From assembly GCA_903918375.1 (NCBI GenBank), contig CAIXED010000011.1, forward strand, positions 44,392-108,391: a stretch of 64,000 nucleotides of DNA, in the 5' to 3' direction. Source of the stretch: an uncultured Pseudomonadota bacterium (GTDB taxonomy: Bacteria > Pseudomonadota > Gammaproteobacteria > Methylococcales > Methylomonadaceae). Made by a program: the position numbers and the translations under genes. Under the pieces are notes generated by a model. That model ran no database searches, had not been told where the DNA came from, and worked only from the letters and a program-made list of their open reading frames with translations. Below, in pieces: positions 36,373 to 44,325 of this stretch. Numbering within the stretch: the first letter of the stretch is position 1; each line of letters starts with the position of its first letter.

Positions 36373-37517
36373 ATAAGTTTCTTCTTTAATTGTAGTTGTT
36401 TTTTATTTAGGTAAAGCTTTTTATTAATTGCCGGCAATTTCCAGCCAAAGCTTATTATTCTTGTGTAGATTATTTTGTATAGTAATGCGCAAATCAATAG
36501 GCTGAGTATTAAAAATTCTGTTCTTTGACTTAGCATTGCTAATGCTTGTGATACGGCAATATAACTCCAAATAAAAGGGGATACAAATGCGTTGTGTAGC
36601 GTTTTTGAGTAATATGGAAACAATTTTCTTATAAGACGACTGTTCATCAAGCTGTGCAAATGCAGTCTATCTGGGTGCCCAGGGCTTTGATTCCGTTTCC
36701 AGCGTCTATGTACACTTACCATTACTTCAATAATTGGGTAACTACAAATTAAAAGGCTGGTAAAGCTTGAGACCTCTGGGTTTCGCATTGGAAGTAATAT
36801 TGCGCACCAAGCCAATAAAAAACCTAATAAATAAGAGCCTCCGTCACCTAAAAATATTTTGCCAAATGGGAAGTTCATAATCATAAAACCGATGATGATT
36901 GCCATAATGACAAAACATAATTGTGCAAGTGCGGTGTCATTATAAAAAAGTGCAATTTGGCCAATCGTATTTAAAAAGATTGTTACAGTTCCTGATGCTA
37001 AACCATTTGAACCATCAATAATATTAATAGAGTTTGAAATGCCGCTTACTGCGAATGCTGTGAATAAGACGCTTAAAAACAACCATTTGTTTAATAATTC
37101 ATCAATAAATGGGATGTTTAGATGTATTAGGCTAATGTCAGTTAAATACCAAGCTAATAAGCCGCTGAGAAAAGAAAAGGCTAAGCGTGTTTTTATACTG
37201 ACACGTTTTGTTATATCTTCAATTAATCCAATTGCAAAGGCTGGAATGGCTGCTAATGTGATTGGTAATAAAATTTCGTTTAGAGAGTCTGGAGCGAAAA
37301 TTGTTGCAACAGTAATTCCAGACATAATTCCAATTCCTCCAATTCGAAGGGTTGGTTTAGTATGTATTTTCTGAACGCCTGATTGCGCATCATAAGTTAA
37401 ATATCCATGCCATCTTTTAGTTAAAATAAGTAGTACATTGACCACAAAACAGGTTATAAATCCAAGAATTAATATTTTAATTGGTAATTCAAATAAGTTG
37501 TTGATCATAGTGGTCAT
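36369..37517 (-). CDS. WecA/TagO-like undecaprenyl-phosphate sugar-1-phosphate transferase
   Basis: This 382-residue protein of the MraY/WecA family has about 11 membrane segments. Its motifs include TKPTLRIGGIGIMSG, the DD-type AIGLIEDITKR, SNSINIIDGSNGLASG, FPFGKIFLGDGGSYLLGF and GHPDRLHLHSL. It would start the repeat unit by putting a HexNAc-1-phosphate (or similar) on undecaprenyl phosphate. It is transcribed with, and 11 bp after, the GT4 gene. Confidence 0.92.
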   Translation of the reverse strand: MTTMINNLFELPIKILILGFITCFVVNVLLILTKRWHGYLTYDAQSGVQKIHTKPTLRIGGIGIMSGITVATIFAPDSLNEILLPITLAAIPAFAIGLIEDITKRVSIKTRLAFSFLSGLLAWYLTDISLIHLNIPFIDELLNKWLFLSVLFTAFAVSGISNSINIIDGSNGLASGTVTIFLNTIGQIALFYNDTALAQLCFVIMAIIIGFMIMNFPFGKIFLGDGGSYLLGFLLAWCAILLPMRNPEVSSFTSLLICSYPIIEVMVSVHRRWKRNQSPGHPDRLHLHSLMNSRLIRKLFPYYSKTLHNAFVSPFIWSYIAVSQALAMLSQRTEFLILSLLICALLYKIIYTRIISFGWKLPAINKKLYLNKKQLQLKKKLI

Positions 37518-37528
37518 ACCGATTTTAT

Positions 37529-38818
37529 TTATTGAATAAACTTCGCTTGTTTTGGAAAGGTATATATAGGCATGTCGACTGTTTTTTTGTTTTTCGAAAT
37601 CGTATCATAGAGGTCTATAACTCTGTTGACCATGTCTGATGCTTTAAATTCAGATTCAAACCTTTTTTTAGCAGCATATCCCATGGATTTTGCAACTTCT
37701 TTGTTATTCAATAAATAATTAATCGCTTCAGCTAGTTCTTCGGTATTGTTAGGTTCTACATTAATGCCTGTTTTGTTGTGTTGGTTTACCCAAGGTACTC
37801 CTGAGCCTAATATATTAGTTGTAACAATTGGTAACGAATAGGCCATTGCTTCTAATAAAACAACTCCAAATGCTTCTGAACGTAATATGGATGGAAGGCA
37901 AAATAGATCAGCTGCTTTATAATAAGCGCTCATTTCTTGTTCCGAAATTCGCCCAACTAGATAAACCTTATCCTTTAAACCTTTTTGGATAATTCTTTGT
38001 TGCAATGATTCAAATAATTCACCTGTGCCACCGATGACAACGCACGAATCATCTGGAAGGTTGGTTGCTGCGTCAATGAGATTTTCAAAGCCTTTGTAAT
38101 AAATCATTCTTCCTAGGGAAAATATAATTCTTCTATTACCGTATCGATTTTTAATTGATTGAATAGCTAATGATTCATCTGTTTGAGTGTTATTGATACT
38201 TGGATCTTTTATTCCAATGGGAATTACTTTTACTTTTTCAGAAAATGGTTTTAACCAATTTGAGCTATTTGCATAGGGTTCTGTAGTAGCTATAATAGCG
38301 TCGGCACGCTTTAATAACCAATTTTGTAAGGGAGCGTATAATTTTAAGGCACGTTTTTGTTTAACTATATCGCTATGCCAATGTACAATTATTTTTGCAG
38401 ATGGGTTGGCAATAAATAATCCTAAGTTCGCAATTGGATTAGGTAGGTGAACGTGAATTATGTCGAAATCTTTTCTTCGTTTTATTAATTGCCAAATTAA
38501 ATCAGTAGATATTGGTGTTGATAAGACTTTTCCAAAAATACCTGATCGAATTATTTTGTATCGTTGGTTTTCTACTAATGTTTCACCATTAATGTTTGTA
38601 CATAAAACAGTAGTATTAATCTGTTCGTCAACTAATCCTTCTGTTATTTCGGACACTACAGATTCAATACCACCTGAAACAGGACGATAAAATTTTGATA
38701 TCTGCAAGACCCGTGTTTCAGCACGGCTTGGTTGGCGCTGCGTTGTTTTCACTTTATTACCATGCAGAAAATCATTAATTTTTTTTGAAACACTGGATTG
38801 AATAAGTTGAGCGTTCAT
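37529..38818 (-). CDS. GT-B family 4 glycosyltransferase
   Basis: This 429-residue GT4 enzyme has the acceptor-domain hallmark ISKFYRPVSGGIESVVSEITEGL (about residues 39-61), IIHVHLPNPIANLG, and the donor motif PSILRSEAFGVVLLEAMAYSLPIVTTN (about 310-336). About the first 30 residues (Gln/Lys-rich) lie before the domain. It acts on the same repeat unit as the WecA-like enzyme. The upstream 668 bp contain no gene, so its promoter should be there. Confidence 0.9.
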   Translation of the reverse strand: MNAQLIQSSVSKKINDFLHGNKVKTTQRQPSRAETRVLQISKFYRPVSGGIESVVSEITEGLVDEQINTTVLCTNINGETLVENQRYKIIRSGIFGKVLSTPISTDLIWQLIKRRKDFDIIHVHLPNPIANLGLFIANPSAKIIVHWHSDIVKQKRALKLYAPLQNWLLKRADAIIATTEPYANSSNWLKPFSEKVKVIPIGIKDPSINNTQTDESLAIQSIKNRYGNRRIIFSLGRMIYYKGFENLIDAATNLPDDSCVVIGGTGELFESLQQRIIQKGLKDKVYLVGRISEQEMSAYYKAADLFCLPSILRSEAFGVVLLEAMAYSLPIVTTNILGSGVPWVNQHNKTGINVEPNNTEELAEAINYLLNNKEVAKSMGYAAKKRFESEFKASDMVNRVIDLYDTISKNKKTVDMPIYTFPKQAKFIQ

Positions 38819-39486
38819 TTTTTAATTCCCTTCAAGCGTTGGTGATAATTCAGAAAAGGCGTCGTTGTTAGGTTGTGTTATTCCGCTATAACGCCTTCGC
38901 CTGTGCAATTAATTGTCGTAGTGCGTGAAAACCGTTAAATATTTACAACTTTTAACATTTACAATTTTTTGCATTCTTTCATACAATCTTTGCTCTGAAA
39001 ATCCTTCGACCGTATGAGTCGGGTGCGAATAGTCTTTAATTTTTATGAATTTGCCTTGATGAATGGATTTGGTGATCTAGCAAAACTGATGGAAGAGAGC
39101 CAATGTTCAACAATATCAACTCGGGGTGGGGAGGTGTCTAACAGGAAATCTAATCTTTTAGAGGGAGCTAACGTTTTGTTTACGTTGATGATGGGTAGGT
39201 GGCGATGGTGCTAATTGTCTCTAACAACGCCTTCTATTGTTTAATCCACTGGCCTCTATGTTTCAGGATTGCGTTATCACCATGGACGCAAATGAAAATT
39301 CTGATATAGCCAATTACCCTAGAACGCTTTTTATCGCGCGGGTTCAATCGATACTAATGTCTGTAATGATCAAATTTACTGACATTGTGTGTTTCCAGCC
39401 TTCGCTAGAACTGTAAGAGTGGGCAGCATGATGAGCAATTGATAGTTTTTTCAGTTAATCGCAAATAGTTGAATTGAGCTGAGCTG
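38819..39486. other. 668-bp gene-free region
   Basis: No convincing coding frame is present; one frame of about 66 codons (39014-39214, plus) has no family features. TTTACAA appears twice (38941-38947 and 38958-38964) 17 bp apart, directly upstream of the GT4 gene, and could be a direct-repeat operator. The rest shows no strong repeats and may hold decayed gene remnants. Confidence 0.4.
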
Positions 39487-39951
39487 TTACTGTTCTGTAA
39501 GCCTAACTCGCATCACAGTCACCGAATGCCCCCGGTATTCCTCATGAGAAAACACTTCCCATCCTAGTTTTTGATAAAAGTTTGCTTGGTCTGGGGTGAA
39601 TAAGTAAAGCGCTTCAATGCCGGCTTGTTTTGCTTTTTGCATGACATGTTTGACTAATTGACTACCGATACCTTGGTTCCGATATTCAGGTGCGACAAAA
39701 ACACTGGCAAGCCACGGAGTCAGTTCTGGCTTGGTCTCCATATCATTTTCCACAATAGCCGCAGAACCTAGAAGTTCAGTGGTTTTGGCAATCAACGTGC
39801 TAGGTACAAAATTGTCACCTAAATAGTCCTGCATTTTTGCAATGCGCTTTTCTAAACTGTGGCCGGGATTAAGCGATGACCATTGATGATGGTGCCATGC
39901 GGCTAAGGTGGGAATATGTTGCGGCTCTTCACGAAGATCGAGAATTTGCAT
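39487..39951 (-). CDS. GNAT-family N-acetyltransferase
   Basis: This 154-residue protein has the acetyl-CoA-binding signature VAPEYRNQGIGSQLVKHVMQKAKQAG (about residues 91-116) and the late ALYLFTPDQANFYQKLGW. The substrate is not predictable from sequence. The start is probably ATG 39951; a TTG at 39972 would add seven residues. It stands alone, next to the 46-residue protein gene region but on the other strand. Confidence 0.88.
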   Translation of the reverse strand: MQILDLREEPQHIPTLAAWHHHQWSSLNPGHSLEKRIAKMQDYLGDNFVPSTLIAKTTELLGSAAIVENDMETKPELTPWLASVFVAPEYRNQGIGSQLVKHVMQKAKQAGIEALYLFTPDQANFYQKLGWEVFSHEEYRGHSVTVMRVRLTEQ

Positions 39952-40047
39952 GGCTAAAGTCTGTTTTTTCAATTAAAAAATGATACTTCGCTTTAATAAA
40001 GCTAGTTAACTGTTTGAATTTGGATTGGTCTTGAATTACAGCAACTT

Positions 40048-40067
40048 AAGTTGTTAATTAACAACTT
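40048..40067. promoter_or_regulatory. 20-bp perfect palindrome with downstream hairpin
   Basis: AAGTTGTTAATTAACAACTT is a perfect 20-bp palindrome, followed 38 bp later by a GCATC-TTTT-GATGC hairpin at 40106-40119. Both lie in the 174-bp gap before the 46-residue protein. A perfect palindrome of this size suggests a dimeric-repressor site; which protein binds is unknown. Confidence 0.5.
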
Positions 40068-40145
40068 GATTTTATTGGAAAATCTAGCAAAATTGCCAAA
40101 AAACAGCATCTTTTGATGCGCTATAACAATTACGAGGGGGACGAA

Positions 40146-40286
40146 ATGAAATTAGTAATTATGACATCAGCTGCAATAATCTCGGTTGGCCTAATTGCCA
40201 TTGCTACGTTTCAATTGGCTAGGCTATTTGTTTTGGAAGTTGCCGGTATCGTCAGTGAAGCTTGGCATAGTCCAGATCTGCATTAA
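40146..40286 (+). CDS. 46-residue single-span membrane protein
   Basis: This short frame starts MKLVIMTSAAIISVGLIAIA and carries one hydrophobic helix (about residues 4-33), then a short polar tail EAWHSPDLH. A very strong ribosome-binding site GAGGGGG sits 5-6 bases before the ATG. The region upstream holds a perfect palindrome and a hairpin. No family is recognised; the strong initiation signal is the main evidence for expression. It ends 4 bp before the stop of the convergent 107-residue gene. Confidence 0.6.
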   Translation: MKLVIMTSAAIISVGLIAIATFQLARLFVLEVAGIVSEAWHSPDLH

Positions 40287-40290
40287 AACC

Positions 40291-40614
40291 CTATAAGCTA
40301 GCAATCGCTGATTTGGCATTACATTGAGCGATTGCTTGGCTTATTTGCGATTCATTTAAGCGATGTTTGATCGCGTTGCTGTCATTAAAATCAAAGGCTT
40401 GATAATCTTTTTTGGCAAAAGTAACGATTTGGCATTTTTTGAAGGGCGAATTTTCAAAAGGCATTACGTCAGTATTGGGATTTAATGCCTCAGCACCTTC
40501 AGAGCTAGGTGCATAAATCATAAATTCGCCTTTCATCGCCAGTACCGCACGGTATTGATTGGCGCTGGTTAAATATAAATAGCCTACTTCAACGTCTTTT
40601 TCTTTTAATCGCAT
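40291..40614 (-). CDS. hypothetical protein downstream of sbcC
   Basis: This 107-residue protein begins MRLKEKDVEVGYLYLTSANQ and has an N-terminal beta-rich part and a C-terminal part ending AIAQCNAKSAIASL. I do not recognise the family. AGGA lies 8 bases before the start. It follows sbcC by 21 bp on the same strand, so it is likely co-transcribed with it. There is no signal peptide or membrane segment. Confidence 0.6.
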   Translation of the reverse strand: MRLKEKDVEVGYLYLTSANQYRAVLAMKGEFMIYAPSSEGAEALNPNTDVMPFENSPFKKCQIVTFAKKDYQAFDFNDSNAIKHRLNESQISQAIAQCNAKSAIASL

Positions 40615-40635
40615 TGTCTATTCCTGATAGGTTGG

Positions 40636-43600
40636 CTAAGCCACCAATTTCAACTCACTCAAACCATTGGCTTTTTTCACCAACTCGATCTGAGTTTTAA
40701 TTCGTTTTTTCACCCCTTCAACGTGAGAAATCACGCCAACGGTTTTGCCTTGAATGCTCAAGCCTTCCAAAGCGCCCATCGCTAGATACAGCGATTCGGC
40801 GTCGAGATTACCAAAACCTTCATCTAAAAATAGCGACTCAATCGATTGGCCGTTGTTGGCAAGTTCCGCTAAGGCTAAGGCTAAAGATAAACTGACCACA
40901 AAGCTTTCGCCACCGGATAAGGTTTTTGGCAAGCGGCGCAGATTGTTTTGTTTAGTGTCTTCAATTTCTAAAGCTAAACCGTGTTCGCTCTCGCGGTTGC
41001 GAAGGTAATAGCGACCATTGATTTTTTCCAGAATCCGGTTGGCTTCGGATAATAATTTATCAATTAACAGTTGTTGCACTCGACGACGCAAGCCGCCTTG
41101 TTGGTCGCTAATCAAATCCATTTCCGCTTTTGCTTGCGCCAATTGGCGATATTGCTGGATTAATTCGGCTTCCAAAATTTGATGTTTTTCGCGGTATTGC
41201 TGTTGTTTGTAGAGCTTGTGTTCCAAGGTCTGAATTTCTTGTTTACAGATGTCGAGTTTTTGCGCCAATTGCGCTTGTAAGCTTTGTAAATCAATGGCGC
41301 TGAGGCTGCTATCAAAGCCAATCAACGCTTGTTGCTGAGCAATATCCAATTGGCTTAATTGCTGATTAAGTTGGTTTAATTGCTCGGCATAGGCTTTGTA
41401 GTTTTGCTCTAGTTCAGGTTGCCGCTCAATTAAGTTCAGCAAGGCTTGGAACTGACTGATGCTACCAAAACCGGCTTCGGCAATATTGCCAGCGACCACG
41501 CTTTGCATCCCTTCCAGCTCTAATTGCTGCAAGCTTAATTGCTGTTCTTGGCTAGCAATCAATTGTTGTTTTTCTAAAATCGCCAAATGCAGCCCCAGCC
41601 ATTGTTCGTCATCCAAGGCTTGATTGCTGGTATTAAAGGCTTGTTGCAACTGAATTAAATCGGCTTGGCTGGTTTGTAATTGTTGCTGTAACTGAGCAAT
41701 TTCTTCGCTTAAACCTTTTTGGCGTAATTCGCGGATTTGTTGGTCTTGGCGGCGGCTGTTGAGTTTGTCGAATAAGGCGTTTTCTTTGCCCAGTTTCGGC
41801 AGTTTTTCACCCATCGTTGCCAATTGCGCTTCCAGTTTGGCGCTCAAGGCTTTTTCTTCGGCAAGACAGCTGTTTAAGCGTTGTTCTAACTCGATAAATT
41901 CTTGTGGACGTTGATTCCAAGTTTCGTCGAGTTCTTGGCGGGTAACAGCCAAGGTTTCTAATTGGGTTTGTTTGCTGTCAATTTCAGCCTTGGCTTTTTC
42001 GATGCTGCGTTGAATTTCCAAATAATCGCGAAGCAAATTGTTGATTTTGCTTAGCTCATCGTTTTCTTCGGATAGCAGTTTTTTATGCTGGCTTAACTGG
42101 GTGATTTCCAAACCATTGCTCAAAGCATTCAAACGATTGGCCAACATGGTCCAGTCGGAGCGTTTTTGTTGTAAGAATTTTTCTTTAGCGCTTTGATGAG
42201 AGGTGTTTTTTTGGATCGCTGTGAGTTGGTTAAGCTTGGTTTGTAACTGGGTTTTTAACGCTTGAATTTTGGCACGTTGATCAACTAGCGCTCGTTTAGC
42301 ATCGTTAAAAACCGGCATCCGTAATACAAACGGATGTTGTGCCGAGCCGCAGAGATGACAGGGTTGACCATCGACTAATTTCTTACGCTCAGCGGTCATT
42401 TTTTTGATTAAGTTTTCGCTGGTAATCGCCCGTTCCAGCACTTTGCTGATGTTTTCTTCGCGGCTGATTTCGGCTTTTAATTCATCGACTTGGCTTTGTA
42501 ATTCGCTTTCGTCAGCGGATTCAATCGCCGGTTTGCCGCCAAACCAATCGAACCAGCTTTTTTTCGTTAAACGGGCATTGGTTTCGGCAAATTTCAGCAA
42601 CTCTTCAAAGCTTTTAACCCGATTTTGTTGGTCAATTTGCAACTCTTTTAAGTCATCGAGTTGTTTGCCAGGGGCTAGTTCAGCGAGTTTGCTCTGATTT
42701 TCTGTGATTTGGTTTTTTAAATTCTCGATGCGGGTTTGGGTCGCGCTCAGTGTGGTTTGAGTCTTTTTAACCGCGCTGGTCGTAGTTTTAGTTAATTTAG
42801 TTTGGGTTTTAGCTTGACGATTCAGTTCGGCTAATTGATTGCGCAAATTTCTTAACTGCACGACATCAGGAAAGTCGGTCGATAAAATCGCATCGCCTTG
42901 ATAGCTTTGTAATTCGGCTTCGATTTGCGCCAAGGTTGCGGTTTTGTCTTGTAACTGTTGCTGAATCGCCTGAACTAGCTGAGTTTGTTGCGGCAGTTGC
43001 AGATTGAGATCGCTGAGTTTTAATTTCAGGCTATCAATCGCTTGTTTTTGATCGACTAGATTTTTGCCATTTAAATAAGGCGCAGGGCGGTCATTATTGG
43101 TGGCTAATTGTTGCTGTAATTGGCCTAATTCGCTACGAGCGCTGGCAAGCTCATTGCTGGCTTGTTGGTATTGGTTTTGGCGGTTATCGAGGATTGCCAG
43201 TTGGTCAATTAATTGGCTGCTCGGTGTCTTGCTGGTAATGGTTTGTAGCTCTAAACCGCTATCCGCCAGTTGTTGTGAAACGCTGTGTTGTTGCTGCTCA
43301 AGTTGTTGGCGCTGTTGTTGGAACTGCTGGATATTTTGCAGGCCAAGCGCTTGTTGGTCTAATTGTTGTTGTTCGGCAAGTAAGGCTTCGGCTTGCTCTT
43401 GAAAGTCTTGTAAATCCTGTTCTGCCGCTTCTAATTCTGGATTGCTTAATAAAGGAATCAAGGCAATGTCTTGTTCCAGTTGCGCGACTTTGGCTTGGGC
43501 TTCTGGTAGTTGGCGTTCGGCTTGGCGTTGATATTGAGCATACAAATCAGCGCCACTGATTTTTTCCAAAATATCCATTCGTTCGCTGTCTAGGGCATTC

Positions 43601-44058
43601 AAAAAAGCCGCGAAATCGCCTTGAGGCAACACCATCGATTTGCTGAATTTATGAAAATCCATGCCAGTGATTTCTGACAATTGTTGACGGACTTGGCTAG
43701 GATTTTGCGCTAGCACTTGTTCCGTTTCGCCGCTAATTCGACTCAAAATCATGCTTGGTAAGTCATCGCGATTGGCTTGCCAACTAGAACGGTAAGTTTC
43801 ACCGCCTAAAGCAAATTCGACTTGGGCGATACCTTGCGCGGTGTTTTTGGTAATCACATGCTCAGCGGGTTTGCTAAAGCGGAAAGTTTCACCGTATAGC
43901 GCTAAGGTGATGACATCTAAAATACTGGTTTTACCCGAGCCATTAGGCCCTGTGATCGCAAAAACCCCGCTTTCAGCGATTGGCCCTTGGGCAAAATCGA
44001 TGCGGCCTTCGCCTTCCAGCGAGTTAATGTTTTTGTAAAAAAGGTTGAGTATTCGCAT
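40636..44058 (-). CDS. sbcC: exonuclease SbcCD subunit SbcC
   Basis: This 1140-residue SMC-like ATPase has the Walker A ITGPNGSGKTSILDV at about residues 36-50 and long Gln/Leu-rich coiled coils. A zinc-hook PCHLCG sits near residue 566, and the signature TLSGGESFVVSLSLALAL and Walker B SLFLDEGFGNLD are near 1050-1080. With SbcD it cleaves DNA hairpins and end-blocked breaks. Length is close to E. coli SbcC (1048). sbcD, which usually precedes it, is absent here; a MITE-like element and the pilin operon lie upstream instead. Confidence 0.96.
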   Translation of the reverse strand: MRILNLFYKNINSLEGEGRIDFAQGPIAESGVFAITGPNGSGKTSILDVITLALYGETFRFSKPAEHVITKNTAQGIAQVEFALGGETYRSSWQANRDDLPSMILSRISGETEQVLAQNPSQVRQQLSEITGMDFHKFSKSMVLPQGDFAAFLNALDSERMDILEKISGADLYAQYQRQAERQLPEAQAKVAQLEQDIALIPLLSNPELEAAEQDLQDFQEQAEALLAEQQQLDQQALGLQNIQQFQQQRQQLEQQQHSVSQQLADSGLELQTITSKTPSSQLIDQLAILDNRQNQYQQASNELASARSELGQLQQQLATNNDRPAPYLNGKNLVDQKQAIDSLKLKLSDLNLQLPQQTQLVQAIQQQLQDKTATLAQIEAELQSYQGDAILSTDFPDVVQLRNLRNQLAELNRQAKTQTKLTKTTTSAVKKTQTTLSATQTRIENLKNQITENQSKLAELAPGKQLDDLKELQIDQQNRVKSFEELLKFAETNARLTKKSWFDWFGGKPAIESADESELQSQVDELKAEISREENISKVLERAITSENLIKKMTAERKKLVDGQPCHLCGSAQHPFVLRMPVFNDAKRALVDQRAKIQALKTQLQTKLNQLTAIQKNTSHQSAKEKFLQQKRSDWTMLANRLNALSNGLEITQLSQHKKLLSEENDELSKINNLLRDYLEIQRSIEKAKAEIDSKQTQLETLAVTRQELDETWNQRPQEFIELEQRLNSCLAEEKALSAKLEAQLATMGEKLPKLGKENALFDKLNSRRQDQQIRELRQKGLSEEIAQLQQQLQTSQADLIQLQQAFNTSNQALDDEQWLGLHLAILEKQQLIASQEQQLSLQQLELEGMQSVVAGNIAEAGFGSISQFQALLNLIERQPELEQNYKAYAEQLNQLNQQLSQLDIAQQQALIGFDSSLSAIDLQSLQAQLAQKLDICKQEIQTLEHKLYKQQQYREKHQILEAELIQQYRQLAQAKAEMDLISDQQGGLRRRVQQLLIDKLLSEANRILEKINGRYYLRNRESEHGLALEIEDTKQNNLRRLPKTLSGGESFVVSLSLALALAELANNGQSIESLFLDEGFGNLDAESLYLAMGALEGLSIQGKTVGVISHVEGVKKRIKTQIELVKKANGLSELKLVA

Positions 44059-44191
44059 AAGTATCTGATTTTATTTGGTTCGTCTGTGGTTGCAGGCTGT
44101 GAAAAGTCAGCAACACCACATACGGTTATTAAGACATGGTACACGATGGCGGGGGTTGAGAAAACCGCTGCGCTGATGGTTTAAGGTCACG

Positions 44192-44316
44192 GCCATTAAG
44201 TTAAGTCTTGGTGTTTATTATTCCCCTCTTTGAAAAAGAGGGGTTAGGGGAGATTATTTAAATAAATCCCCCTCAATCCCCCTTTTTCAAAGGGGGAGGC
44301 GTTTTAACTTAATGGC
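44192..44316. mobile_element. 125-bp MITE-like element with 13-bp terminal inverted repeats
   Basis: GCCATTAAGTTAA (44192-44204) and TTAACTTAATGGC (44304-44316) are perfect 13-bp terminal repeats. Inside lie a second, imperfect inverted repeat with CCCCTCTTTGAAAAAGAGGGG on one side and a diverged partner on the other. The 10-bp direct repeat TGATGGTTTA flanks the element at 44174-44183 and 44319-44328. It encodes no protein. The right flank reaches into the last codon of the PilV gene. Confidence 0.65.
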
Positions 44317-44325
44317 ATTGATGGT

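Noticed and set aside
39014..39214. 66-codon plus-strand frame in the gap after the exopolysaccharide locus
   Set aside because: No ribosome-binding site, odd composition and no recognisable motif.
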